Source of the DNA: DASUMP01 sp036277635 | GTDB lineage: Bacteria > Actinomycetota > Acidimicrobiia > IMCC26256 > PALSA-610 | Assembly (NCBI GenBank): GCA_036277635.1 | Contig: DASUMP010000003.1 | Span: 1 to 46,715 of the forward strand | Direction of reading: 5' to 3' | DNA: 46,715 nucleotides | The notes under the pieces: model-generated | What the model was told of the DNA's origin: nothing | Seen by the model: only the letters and a program-made list of their open reading frames with translations | Database searches by the model: none | Program-made: the position numbers and the translations under genes | Shown here: piece by piece, positions 1 to 8,583 of the stretch | Layout: each line of letters opens with the position of its first letter | Position numbering within the stretch: the first letter of the stretch is position 1

Positions 1-1
1 C

Positions 2-1792
2 CTGCACGAGTGCCAGCAGGCCGGCCTCGATGCGGCGATCGTGCACGCGGCCCGCATCCTCCCGATGCACAAGATCGGTGAGCGCGAGCGCGAAGTCGCG
101 CTCGACCTCGTCTACGACCGACGTCGCGACGGCTACGACCCACTCACCGAGTTCATGGCGTTGTTCGAGGGCGTCGAGGCGGGTGCGATCGAGCAGGAAG
201 ACCGTTCCGGATGGCCGGTCGCCGAACGCCTGAAGCACCGGATCATCGATGGCGACCGCGACGGTCTCGAAGCCGACCTCGACGAGCAGCTCCAGACGAT
301 GCCGGCCCTCGACGTCGTGAACGACGTGCTCCTCGACGGCATGAAGGTCGTCGGCGAGATGTTCGCGAGCGGCGAGATGCAGCTGCCGTTCGTGCTGCAG
401 AGCGCAGAGACGATGAAGGCGGCGGTCGCGCACCTCGAGCCGCACATGGAGAAGGCCGACAGCGGCGGCAAGGGCACCGTCGTGCTCGCGACGGTGCGCG
501 GCGACGTCCACGACATCGGCAAGAACCTCGTCGACATCATCCTCACCAACAACGGCTACACGGTGCACAACCTCGGCATCAAGATCGGCATCGCCGAGAT
601 GATCGAGAAGGCCACCGAGGTCGGAGCCGACGCGATCGGCATGAGCGGACTGCTCGTGAAGAGCACCTTGATCATGCGCGAGAACCTCGAAGAGCTGAAC
701 ACACGCAACCTGTCGAGCATCCCGGTGCTCCTCGGCGGCGCCGCACTCACGCGCAACTACGTCGAGGTCGACCTGCGGCAGGTGTACGACGGCCGCGTCT
801 TCTACGGCAAAGACGCGTTCGAAGGACTGCGCACCGTCGACACCCTGATGCAGGGGAAGCGCACCGGTGATCTCGACCCCGAGTTCGGTCGCGCGCTCGG
901 CGGACGAAAGCTGCCGCCGCGCAAGAGCGAGCGCGACGCCGCGGCCGCGCCGGTCGAGGTGCCGGCGCGCTCCGACGTCGCCACCGACGCCACCGTGTTC
1001 AACCCTCCGTTCCTCGGCGCCCGGGTGGCGAAGGGCATCCCGCTCGACGACATCGCGACCTACGTCAACGAGACCGCCCTGTTCCGCAACCAGTGGCAGT
1101 TCCGGCCCGAGAAGCACAGCGGAACGCCGGAGTCCGACGACGAGTTCAAGGCCCGCATCCGTCCGGTGCTGCGCGAGCAGCTCGACCGGGCGCGCGCCGA
1201 AGGACTGCTCGCGCCGGCCGTCGTGTGGGGCTACTTCCCGGTGAACAGCGAAGGCACCGACCTGGTCGTGTGGAAGGACGACGACCGCACGCAAGAGTGG
1301 CTGCGCTTCACCTTCCCCCGGCAGCGCAAGGATCGGTTCCTCTCGATCGCCGACTTCTTCCGGTCGGTCGAGTCGGGCGAGCCCGACTACGCGGGCTTCC
1401 ACGTGGTCACGGTCGGCGCCCGTGCGAGCGAACGCGAGCGTGAGCTGTTCGCGGCCGACAAGTACCAGGACTACCTGCTGCTCCACGGTCTGTCGGTGGA
1501 GATGACCGAAGCGCTCGCCGAGTACTGGCACCGCCGCATCCGCGAAGAGTGGGGCTTCGCCGACGAAGACGGCCCGTCGCTCGCCGGTCTGTTCCGCCAG
1601 CAGTACCGCGGCTCGCGCTACTCGTGGGGCTATCCCGCGTGCCCCGACCTCGACGACCAGGTCAAGGTCGTCGAGCTGCTCGGCGCCGACCGCATCGGCG
1701 TGCAGGTCACCGAGGAGTTCCACCTCGTGCCCGAGCAGAGCACCTCGGCGATCATCGTCCCCCACCCCGAAGCCAAGTACTTCGTCGTCTGA
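2..1792 (+). CDS. metH: Cobalamin-dependent methionine synthase, C-terminal part (5' truncated by window edge)
   Basis: This is the last ~596 residues of MetH, which transfers a methyl group from methyltetrahydrofolate via cobalamin to homocysteine. The reading frame is open to the left edge, so the homocysteine- and folate-binding domains lie outside the window. Visible in order: the helical cap of the B12 module, the Rossmann B12 domain with the cobalt-ligating histidine in GDVHDIGKN (near base 505), a linker, and the AdoMet-dependent reactivation domain with the RYSWGYPACPD motif near base 1620, matching the family RxxxGYPACPD element. The protein ends about 40 residues after the EEFHLVPEQSTSA segment, as expected for the family. 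Family and domain order are clear; only the N-terminus is missing. It converges on the minus-strand membrane gene 10 bp downstream. Confidence 0.95.
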   Translation: MHECQQAGLDAAIVHAARILPMHKIGEREREVALDLVYDRRRDGYDPLTEFMALFEGVEAGAIEQEDRSGWPVAERLKHRIIDGDRDGLEADLDEQLQTMPALDVVNDVLLDGMKVVGEMFASGEMQLPFVLQSAETMKAAVAHLEPHMEKADSGGKGTVVLATVRGDVHDIGKNLVDIILTNNGYTVHNLGIKIGIAEMIEKATEVGADAIGMSGLLVKSTLIMRENLEELNTRNLSSIPVLLGGAALTRNYVEVDLRQVYDGRVFYGKDAFEGLRTVDTLMQGKRTGDLDPEFGRALGGRKLPPRKSERDAAAAPVEVPARSDVATDATVFNPPFLGARVAKGIPLDDIATYVNETALFRNQWQFRPEKHSGTPESDDEFKARIRPVLREQLDRARAEGLLAPAVVWGYFPVNSEGTDLVVWKDDDRTQEWLRFTFPRQRKDRFLSIADFFRSVESGEPDYAGFHVVTVGARASERERELFAADKYQDYLLLHGLSVEMTEALAEYWHRRIREEWGFADEDGPSLAGLFRQQYRGSRYSWGYPACPDLDDQVKVVELLGADRIGVQVTEEFHLVPEQSTSAIIVPHPEAKYFVV

Positions 1793-1802
1793 CCCCGCCC
1801 GA

Positions 1803-2693
1803 TCAGGGGGCGAGGACGGCTCGGGCGACGAGGTCGGTGCCGAACGCGGTGAGGATGGCGAGGTAGAGCAGGCCGGTGGCGGCCATCACGGCGGAGTAGA
1901 AGCGCTCACGCAGCGCGAGCCAGGTGACGCCGACGAGGATGATCGTCGAGAGCGCGCTCACGATCCAGATGACGCCGAGCAGGCCGTCCCAGCCGTCGTC
2001 GACCGCGCCGGTGAACACCTGCACCATGCCGGTCGGCCACAGGAACACCGCGACCTCGAGCGGCCACAGCACCGCGGTCACCACGACCAGCTCCTTGATC
2101 GGATCGCGCGGCAACCCCGGCTGCGTGAGGTACCAGTGCCCGAGCAGCATCGCGTCGCTCACCGCGCCGAGGAAGAGCGCACCGACCACGAGCCGCGCCG
2201 CCGACAGCGCGTAGGGACCACCGGCGAGGTCGGCGGCGCCGAGGAGCGCGACCAGACCGAACGCGGGCGCGACGAGGTCGAGGCGCGGGTGGAACTCGGG
2301 CCCGACGTCCACGACCGTCGCGTCGTCCGACGCGTTGTCGGACGCGTCGGACGGAGACGGGCGGTCGACCATCGCCGCGACGCGCGCTCGGCGCCGGGCG
2401 CGCACGTCGGAGCCGCCCGAGACGCCGGCACGCCGGCGGACGATCGACGACCACGACGCGACCACGGCGCCGACGACGACACCGAAGGATCCGACGGTCG
2501 CGACCACTCGCGCCGTCCCGCCACCGTCCTGCGCGACGAACAGCAGCGCGCCGGCGAGCGCCATCGCGCCGAACACGCCGCGCAGCAACCAGCCGTAGCC
2601 GAGGCTGACGAGCCGGCCGCGTGTCGTGACCCAGAGACACGCGAGGCCGCCGGCGCCCCACTGCACCAGGAAGGTCGCGCCGTCGAGGTCCAC
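1803..2693 (-). CDS. Polytopic membrane protein of unknown function
   Basis: A 296-residue protein with a GTG start at 2693. About seven to eight hydrophobic segments are visible, for example around GALLFVAQ, the VATVGSFGVVVGAVVASW stretch, and the C-terminal ILVGVTWLAL and ATGLLYLAILTAF stretches. A hydrophilic loop rich in Arg, Ser and Asp separates the third and fourth segments (roughly residues 88-135). A motif SDAMLLGHWYLTQPGLPRDP, with a histidine at a membrane border, stands out as likely conserved. It lies 18 bp downstream of the M24 peptidase gene and is the last gene of the minus-strand lipoate/2-oxoacid dehydrogenase operon. I do not recognise the family. A redox or transport role is possible, but nothing in the sequence decides it. 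Confidence 0.75.
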   Translation of the reverse strand: MDLDGATFLVQWGAGGLACLWVTTRGRLVSLGYGWLLRGVFGAMALAGALLFVAQDGGGTARVVATVGSFGVVVGAVVASWSSIVRRRAGVSGGSDVRARRRARVAAMVDRPSPSDASDNASDDATVVDVGPEFHPRLDLVAPAFGLVALLGAADLAGGPYALSAARLVVGALFLGAVSDAMLLGHWYLTQPGLPRDPIKELVVVTAVLWPLEVAVFLWPTGMVQVFTGAVDDGWDGLLGVIWIVSALSTIILVGVTWLALRERFYSAVMAATGLLYLAILTAFGTDLVARAVLAP

Positions 2694-2711
2694 GCCCGCC
2701 AGGCTCGCGCG

Positions 2712-3797
2712 TCAGCCGACGATGGCGAGATCCCGGGCGGCGACGTTGAGCCGCTCGGGTCCGGCGTCGGTGGCCACGACGATGTCTTCGAGGCGCATCC
2801 CGAAGCGACCTTCGAAGTAGATGCCGGGTTCGATGCTGAACGCGTGCCCGGCGACGAGCGGGAGGTCGTTGCCGGCGACGATGTACGGATCCTCGTGGGC
2901 CTCGGTCCCGATCCCGTGCCCGGTGCGGTGCACGAAGTGCGCGCCGAAGCCCGCCGCGTCGAGCACCGATCGCGCCGCGGCGTCGACGGCGGCACACGCG
3001 ACGCCAGCACGCGCCGCGTCGAACGCGGCCTGTTGCGCCTCCTGCAACACGAGGTACGCGTCACGGACCTCCGGTCGGGGCTCACCGACGCTGAACATGC
3101 GGGTGATGTCGGAGCAGTAGCCGTCCATCGTGCCGCCGAAGTCGCACAGCACGAGATCGCCGGGCTCGATCACTCGCGTCCCCGGCTCGTGGTGCGGACT
3201 CGCCGCGCTCGCCGCGGTCGCGACGATCGCGAAGTTCGCGCGCTGGTGGCCGACCTCGAGCATGCGCTCGACGAGCTCGCGGTGCACGTCGAGCTCGGTC
3301 CGACCCGCGAACGGTCGCTCCCGCATCGCGGCGGCGATCTCGTCGACGGCGTGCGCGGCGCGGCGCAGCGCGGCGATCTCCTCGACGTCCTTCACCATCC
3401 GCAGCGGCGCGGTGACGTCGGTCGCGCGGCGCAGCTCGACGCTCGGGAGCGCGCGTTGTAGATCGAGCACGAAGCGCGCCCACGTGTGGTCGCCGATCGC
3501 GGCAACCCGCGCGGCGCCGACGAGCCGCGCCACCGACGCGATCGGGTCGTCGGTCTCCTCCCACGGCACGAGCTCGAACAGGTCGGGGTGCGGCTCGACG
3601 CGCGCCGCCTCGAGGCGCGGCACCACGAGCTGGGCGTCGCCGGCGCGCGGGAGGACGAGCATCGTCAGGCGCTCGAGGGGCATCGCTTCGTACCCGGTGA
3701 AGTACGGCAGGTCGGGACCGACCGAGAGCAGCAACACGTCGACGCCGAGCTCGTCCATCCGCGCCCGCACGCGCTCGATCCGCCGCTGGTACCGCAC
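2712..3797 (-). CDS. M24 family metallopeptidase (Xaa-Pro dipeptidase/aminopeptidase-like)
   Basis: A 361-residue pita-bread metallopeptidase. The N-terminal creatinase-like domain (about 1-125) begins RYQRRIERVRARMDELGVD and contains the PYFTGYEAMP motif typical of prolidases. The C-terminal M24 domain carries all five expected metal ligands: Asp in CDFGG, Asp in SDITR, His in TGHGIGTEAHEDP, Glu in SIEPGIY and Glu in RLEDIV. A cytoplasmic Mn/Co-dependent enzyme cleaving X-Pro peptides is expected from the family. I chose GTG at 3797, six bases past the lipBA stop. A TTG at 3806, which would overlap that stop, is the alternative. Coupling to the lipoate genes suggests co-transcription but not a shared pathway. 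Confidence 0.88.
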   Translation of the reverse strand: MRYQRRIERVRARMDELGVDVLLLSVGPDLPYFTGYEAMPLERLTMLVLPRAGDAQLVVPRLEAARVEPHPDLFELVPWEETDDPIASVARLVGAARVAAIGDHTWARFVLDLQRALPSVELRRATDVTAPLRMVKDVEEIAALRRAAHAVDEIAAAMRERPFAGRTELDVHRELVERMLEVGHQRANFAIVATAASAASPHHEPGTRVIEPGDLVLCDFGGTMDGYCSDITRMFSVGEPRPEVRDAYLVLQEAQQAAFDAARAGVACAAVDAAARSVLDAAGFGAHFVHRTGHGIGTEAHEDPYIVAGNDLPLVAGHAFSIEPGIYFEGRFGMRLEDIVVATDAGPERLNVAARDLAIVG

Positions 3798-3802
3798 CGA
3801 TC

Positions 3803-5485
3803 TCAACGCCGGCCGAGGGCGACGGGGACGGCGTCGGGCTCGGACCCACGCGGAGTCGCCGAGTCGGCGCCGGCGCGGGCGTGGTAGCTCGAACGCACGA
3901 GCGGACCGCTCTCGACGTGCGCGAACCCGAGCGCGGCGCCGAACTCGGCCAGCGCGGCGAACTCGTCGGGCGTCCACCAGCGCACCACCGGCAGGTGCCG
4001 CGCGGTCGGCTGGAGGTACTGACCGATCGTCACGATGTCGACGCCGACGTTGCGCAGGTCGGTGAGCGCGGCGCGCACCTCGTCGTCGCGCTCGCCCATG
4101 CCGACGATGAGCCCCGACTTGACGACGAGCCCGGCGTCCTTGGCGCGCGCGAGGACCGCGAGCGAGCGCGCGTAGCCCGCCGACGGTCGCGCGGCGCGCT
4201 GCAGGCGCGCCACGGTCTCGAGGTTGTGGTTGAGGACGTCGGGACGCGCGGCGAAGATCGTGGCCAGCGCGTCGGCGTCGCCGCGGCAGTCGGAGATCAG
4301 CAGCTCGACGCGCGTCGACGGAGCGACGGCGCGGATCGCGGCGACCGTCGACGCGAAGGCGCCAGCACCGCCGTCGGGCAGGTCGTCGCGCGCCACGCAG
4401 GTGATGACCGCGTGCTCGAGCCCGAGCGCCTGCACCGCCTCGGCGACCCGGCGGGGTTCGTCGGGATCGAGCGGCAGCGGCTTGCGCGTGTCGACGAGAC
4501 AGAAGCCGCACGCGCGGGTGCAGCGGTCGCCGAGGATCATGAACGTGGCGGTGCGGTCGGCCCAGCACTCGTAGATGTTCGGACAGCCGGCCTCCTCGCA
4601 GACCGTGTGCAGGTCGAGGCCGCGCACGAGGCGCTTCAGGCCGAGGAACTCGTCGTCCATGCGGGCGCGGACCCGCATCCACTCCGGGCGTCGCCCGCCG
4701 TCGGCCGGCACCGCGTCGACGCCCGCCGCGGCAAGGCGCCCGAGCAGGCGCACGGGCTGGGTGCGCTCGGCACGCGCGGCTTCGTGGCTCGCGTCGCGAC
4801 TGAACGGAGCGAGGTCGTGCGGGGACTCACGCCACACGACGTCGTGACGCTGCGGCGTGCGCTCGAACGCGGCCGCGAAGTGCTCGACGACGCGGTCGGC
4901 GACCTCGCGCACGGTGACCGGACGCTCCAGCACGCGGGCCATCGACGTGACCGCCTTGTCGGCGATGCCGCAGGGCACGATGTGGGTGAACATCGTCAGG
5001 TCGGGATCGACGTTCAACGCGAACCCGTGCCGCGTGCGACCGCGCGCCACACGCACTCCGATCGCGGCGATCTTCTCGTCGTCGACCCACACGCCGGTGT
5101 ACCCGGGGTTGCGGCCCGCCGCGATGCCGAAGTCGGCGAGGGCCGAGATCAGCACGTGTTCGAGCATGCGCACGTACGCGACGACGTCGCGCTGGCCGGC
5201 GCGCCACTCGTCGAGCGACAGGATCGGGTAGCCGACGAGCTGGCCGGGACCGTGGTACGTGACGTCGCCACCCCGATCCGCGCGCACGAGGTCGGCGCCG
5301 ACCGACGCGGGGGGCACGAGGACGTGCTCGTCGTGGCCCGACGACCCGAGCGTGTACACGTGGGGATGCTCGAGCAGCAGCAGGTAGTCGTCGGTGCCCC
5401 GCTCGTGCAGGGCGCGCTGCAACGCGTCGGCTTCGCGGTACGGGACCCGGCCGAGCCAGCGGACCTGCAGGGTCGAGTCGCTCAC
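3803..5485 (-). CDS. lipB-lipA: Bifunctional octanoyltransferase-lipoyl synthase fusion (LipB-LipA)
   Basis: One uninterrupted 560-residue reading frame holds both enzymes of de novo lipoylation. Residues ~1-215 are LipB, which moves octanoyl from acyl carrier protein to E2/GcvH lysines: the RGGDVTYHGPGQL motif (71-83), the catalytic lysine in KIAAIG (K138) and the catalytic Cys172 in PCGIADK. After a ~45-residue polar linker comes LipA (~255-560), the radical-SAM enzyme inserting two sulfurs. It has auxiliary-cluster cysteines C296, C301, C307 (CX4CX5C), radical-SAM cysteines C322, C326, C329 (CX3CX2C) and the C-terminal R-S-S-Y ligand motif at 531-534. Usually these are two genes. The GTG start at 5485 overlaps the E2 stop by 4 bp. 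All signature residues are intact, so both halves should be active. Confidence 0.94.
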   Translation of the reverse strand: MSDSTLQVRWLGRVPYREADALQRALHERGTDDYLLLLEHPHVYTLGSSGHDEHVLVPPASVGADLVRADRGGDVTYHGPGQLVGYPILSLDEWRAGQRDVVAYVRMLEHVLISALADFGIAAGRNPGYTGVWVDDEKIAAIGVRVARGRTRHGFALNVDPDLTMFTHIVPCGIADKAVTSMARVLERPVTVREVADRVVEHFAAAFERTPQRHDVVWRESPHDLAPFSRDASHEAARAERTQPVRLLGRLAAAGVDAVPADGGRRPEWMRVRARMDDEFLGLKRLVRGLDLHTVCEEAGCPNIYECWADRTATFMILGDRCTRACGFCLVDTRKPLPLDPDEPRRVAEAVQALGLEHAVITCVARDDLPDGGAGAFASTVAAIRAVAPSTRVELLISDCRGDADALATIFAARPDVLNHNLETVARLQRAARPSAGYARSLAVLARAKDAGLVVKSGLIVGMGERDDEVRAALTDLRNVGVDIVTIGQYLQPTARHLPVVRWWTPDEFAALAEFGAALGFAHVESGPLVRSSYHARAGADSATPRGSEPDAVPVALGRR

Positions 5486-6864
5486 GCGAGCTCCGCCGTC
5501 CAGTCACGCGTCTCGAGCACCTCGCGCACCGCGGCCAGGAACGACGCCGCGTACGCGCCGTCGAACGCGCGGTGGTCCCACGCGAGCGAGAGATAGCCCA
5601 CGTGGTGGATGGCGATGGTGTCCTCGCCGTCGGGGCCTTCGATGACCACCGGCTCCTTCGTGACCGCGTCGGTCGCGAGGATCGCCACCTGGGGTTGGTT
5701 GATGATCGGCAGCGTCATCGTCGTGCCGAACGGACCCATGTTCGTGATGGTGAAGGTGCCGCCGACGACTTCGTCCGGGCGGAGCGCCTTCTGCTTCGCC
5801 CGGGTCGCGAGGTCGCGGATCTCACGCGCGATGAGACGCAGTCGCTTGCCGTCGACGTTGCGCACGACGGGCGCGAGCAGACCGTTGAAGTCGAGGTCGA
5901 CGGCGATGCCGAGGTGGACGTCGCGGTGCACGATCAGCGTGTCGCCGTCGACGCTCGCGTTGACGTGCGGGTACTCGTGGACCACGTCGGAGATGGCGCG
6001 GACGAGGAACGGGAGATAGGTGAGCGAGAAGCCCTCCTCGGCCTTCCACTCGTCGCGGTGCTCTCGCCGGGCGCGCTCCACCCGCTCGAAGTCGACGCGC
6101 ACCGACGTGTAGACGTGCGCGCTCGTGGCCTTCGAGCGCACCATGTGCTCGGCGGTGCGCCGCCGCATGTTGTCGAACGGCACCACCTCGTCGCCCTGCG
6201 CGGGCGTCGGGGCCGGCGCTCCGGGCGCGGCGGGCGCGGGGGCCGGCGCGGCGGGGGCGCGCGCCGGCGGGGGCGCGCTCGTGGCGCCGGTCTCGCGCGC
6301 GACGCGCAGCACGTCGTTGCGGGTGACGCGGCCGCCTTCACCGGTTCCCGGGATGGTCGCCGGGTCGAGCCCGTACTCGGCGGCGAGCCGGCGCACGAGC
6401 GGCGACGTGAGGGCGCCGCCGGTTGCCCCGCCGCCGGCCGGCGCGACGGCAGTCGCCGGCGCTGCGGGCGGCGGCGTTGCCGGAGCGGGCGGAGCCGGGG
6501 GCGCGGGCGCGGCCACGACGGGATCGGGTGCCGGCGCGGGCTCGGGTGCGGCGGCGGGCTCGGAGGGCGCGGGCGGCTCCGGCGCGGGCGGCTCGGGAGC
6601 GGCTGCGGCGGCGGGCGCGCTCGGTGCCGCCGCGCCGTCGCCGATGACCGCCAGGCGGGCGCCGACCTCGACGGTCTCGCCCTCGGGGACGAGGATCTCG
6701 GTGAGCACGCCCGCGCTGGGCGCCGGCACCTCGGAGTCGACCTTGTCGGTGGACACCTCGAAGAGGGGCTCGTCGGCCGCGACCTGGTCGCCGACCTGCT
6801 TGAACCAGCGCGTGATCGTGCCCTCGGTGACCGTCTCGCCCAGCTGCGGCATGGTGACGTCCAC
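5482..6864 (-). CDS. 2-oxoacid dehydrogenase E2 (dihydrolipoyl acyltransferase, SucB-like)
   Basis: A 460-residue E2 acyltransferase. The order is: one N-terminal lipoyl domain (1-80) with the lipoylated lysine in STDKVDSE (K41); a very Pro/Ala-rich flexible linker (~80-150); a peripheral subunit-binding domain (SPLVRRLAAEYGLDPATIPG, ~150-190); a second Pro/Ala linker; and the catalytic domain ending with the active-site DHRAFDG motif. There is a single lipoyl domain, whereas many actinobacterial SucB proteins have two or more. GTG start at 6864 has a good GGAGG eight bases upstream (near 6872-6876). The substrate (succinyl versus branched-chain acyl) cannot be told from sequence reading alone. 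It sits between lpdA and lipBA, so the operon encodes E2, E3 and the machinery that lipoylates E2. No E1 gene is in the window. Confidence 0.92.
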   Translation of the reverse strand: MDVTMPQLGETVTEGTITRWFKQVGDQVAADEPLFEVSTDKVDSEVPAPSAGVLTEILVPEGETVEVGARLAVIGDGAAAPSAPAAAAAPEPPAPEPPAPSEPAAAPEPAPAPDPVVAAPAPPAPPAPATPPPAAPATAVAPAGGGATGGALTSPLVRRLAAEYGLDPATIPGTGEGGRVTRNDVLRVARETGATSAPPPARAPAAPAPAPAAPGAPAPTPAQGDEVVPFDNMRRRTAEHMVRSKATSAHVYTSVRVDFERVERARREHRDEWKAEEGFSLTYLPFLVRAISDVVHEYPHVNASVDGDTLIVHRDVHLGIAVDLDFNGLLAPVVRNVDGKRLRLIAREIRDLATRAKQKALRPDEVVGGTFTITNMGPFGTTMTLPIINQPQVAILATDAVTKEPVVIEGPDGEDTIAIHHVGYLSLAWDHRAFDGAYAASFLAAVREVLETRDWTAELA

Positions 6865-6906
6865 GGAAACCTCCGGTGCGGGGAACCGGCGCGCGTCGCG
6901 CGGCTC

Positions 6907-8322
6907 CTAGTGCAGGGTACGACCGGTGAGCGCGAGCGCGGCCTCGCCGAACACTTCGCTCAGCGTCGGGTGCGCGTGCACGAGCGACGCGACGTCGGCC
7001 GGGGTCGCCTCCCAATTCACGGCGAGATAGCCCTCGGCGATCAGCTCGGTCGCCCACGGACCGGCGACGTGCACGCCGAGGATCGGCCCGTCGCGTTCGG
7101 CGACGATCTTCACGATGCCGTCGTTCTCGCCGATGATCATCGCCCGGCCGTTCGGGTTGAACCGGTGCGTCGCGGTGACGACGTCGAGACCCCGCTCCTT
7201 CGCTTGCGCCTCGGTGAGCCCGCAGAACGCGACCTCGGGGTGGCAGTAGATGCCCCACGGCACCTTCGTGTAGTCGATCGGCGCCGGGTCCTCGCCGAGC
7301 ATCGTCTTCACCGCGACGATCGCCTCCGAGAACGCGACGTGCGCGAGCTGCGGCGTGTTGACGACGTCGCCGAGTGCGTACACCCCCTCGAGCGCGGTAC
7401 GGAGGTTGCCGTCGACGACGATGTAGCCGCGCTCGTCGACGCCGACGCCGGCCGCTTCGAGTCCGAGGTCTTCGCTGCGCGGGCGACGGCCGACGCTCAC
7501 CACGACGGCGTCGACGAGCAGGCGCTCCTCGCCGTCTTTGCCGGTGAAGCGCAACGCGAGATCTTTGCGCCCGTGCTCGAGCGCGCCGACGGTGACCCCG
7601 GTGTGCACCTTGATGCCGCGCTTGGTGAACGACCGCACGACGGTCTGCGCGACCTGTGGGTCGACGCCGGTGAGGACCTGGGGCAGCGCCTCGAGGATCG
7701 TCACCTGAGCACCGACGTCGGAGAGGAACGACGCGAACTCGCAGCCGATCGCGCCGCCGCCGATGACGGCGACGCGCCCCGGGACGCGGTCGAGGTCGAG
7801 GACATGATCGGATGACAGCACGTGGATGCCGTCGAACGCGAAGCCGTCGATCGGCAGCTCACGGGGCAGCGAGCCGGTCGCGATCACGACGTTGCGCCCG
7901 CGCAGCTCGGTGGTGTCGCCGCCGTCGGCGTCGACGCGCACGGTGCGGCTCGCGCCGTCGGCGAGCACGCCGCGGCCCGGGACGACGGTGACCTTGCGAC
8001 CCTTCAGCAGCGTGGCGAGGCCGGACGTGAGCCGTTCCACGATCTGACCCTTGCGCTGTTGGGTGACCGAGAGGTCGAGGTGCGGCGCGCCCGCGTCGAC
8101 CCCGAACTCGCCGGCGCCGCGCACGGTGCGGAGGACCTCGGCGGTCTGCAGCAGCTCTTTGGCGGGGATGCAGCCGCGCAGCAGGCACGTGCCCCCGAGG
8201 CGGGCGTCGGCTTCGACCAACGCGATGTGCAGGCCGGCGGATGCTCCGTAGAGCGCCGCGGCGTACCCACCGGGTCCGCCGCCGACCACGACGAGATCGA
8301 ATTCCTCGGCCGTCGGGACCAC
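6907..8322 (-). CDS. lpdA: Dihydrolipoamide dehydrogenase (E3)
   Basis: A 471-residue flavoprotein disulfide oxidoreductase that reoxidises dihydrolipoyl groups of E2/GcvH using NAD+. Visible elements: N-terminal FAD-binding GGGPGGYAAA, the redox-active disulfide in GGTCLLRGCIP (CX4C), the NAD-binding GGGAIGCEFA segment, the second FAD motif in VYALGDV, and the C-terminal His-Glu dyad in HAHPTLSEV. I placed the start at GTG 8322 because the FAD motif follows 13 residues later as in homologues. The reading frame continues far upstream without a stop, but that part is the reverse of the flippase and ubiA genes. A purine-rich GAGAGGGG lies directly before the start. It is the first large gene of the minus operon, 42 bp ahead of the E2 gene. 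Confidence 0.93.
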   Translation of the reverse strand: MVPTAEEFDLVVVGGGPGGYAAALYGASAGLHIALVEADARLGGTCLLRGCIPAKELLQTAEVLRTVRGAGEFGVDAGAPHLDLSVTQQRKGQIVERLTSGLATLLKGRKVTVVPGRGVLADGASRTVRVDADGGDTTELRGRNVVIATGSLPRELPIDGFAFDGIHVLSSDHVLDLDRVPGRVAVIGGGAIGCEFASFLSDVGAQVTILEALPQVLTGVDPQVAQTVVRSFTKRGIKVHTGVTVGALEHGRKDLALRFTGKDGEERLLVDAVVVSVGRRPRSEDLGLEAAGVGVDERGYIVVDGNLRTALEGVYALGDVVNTPQLAHVAFSEAIVAVKTMLGEDPAPIDYTKVPWGIYCHPEVAFCGLTEAQAKERGLDVVTATHRFNPNGRAMIIGENDGIVKIVAERDGPILGVHVAGPWATELIAEGYLAVNWEATPADVASLVHAHPTLSEVFGEAALALTGRTLH

Positions 8323-8348
8323 CCCTCTCGTGGGTTCGGGCGGACGGA

Positions 8349-8438
8349 TCAGCTGGCCAGGAGCACCTGTACGGCGAACGCCGCCAGGATGACGATGCCG
8401 GTCGCCGCCGAGAGCAGCAGCAGCGTGCGGGTGCTCAC
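8349..8438 (-). CDS. Putative 29-residue single-span membrane micro-protein
   Basis: A GTG-initiated frame of 29 codons whose product is almost entirely hydrophobic after a short basic start (STRTLLLLSAATG, then IVILAAFAVQVLLAS). That is the right length and polarity for one transmembrane helix with the N-terminus inside. It ends 26 bp before the lpdA start and reads the same way, so it would lead the lpd-E2-lipBA operon. No strong ribosome binding site is visible, and I know of no named family. The membrane-helix composition argues for a real gene, but GC-rich random sequence can also give Leu/Ala/Val-rich frames, so this is tentative. Confidence 0.4.
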   Translation of the reverse strand: MSTRTLLLLSAATGIVILAAFAVQVLLAS

Positions 8439-8583
8439 GCGTGCAGGCTACCGGGGCCGGTCGACGGCCACCGCGGCGAGCGTCGGTAGACTTCGCGCCC
8501 GCTGGACCGCTGGTCGCGAGGTCGCGACCGCGAGCCGTCGTCGACCCGCCGTCGCCCCTGCCACCCTCCGAGGAACTCACCAC

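Noticed and set aside
4660..4760. Possible separate lipA start inside the lipB-lipA gene
   Set aside because: No stop separates the two halves, and the internal Met 270 lies after the conserved PEW motif, so an internal start would remove family residues; kept as a refutation test only.
8461..8492. TCGACG ... TAGACT as promoter for the flippase operon
   Set aside because: The spacing is 20 bases, too long for a convincing -35/-10 pair.
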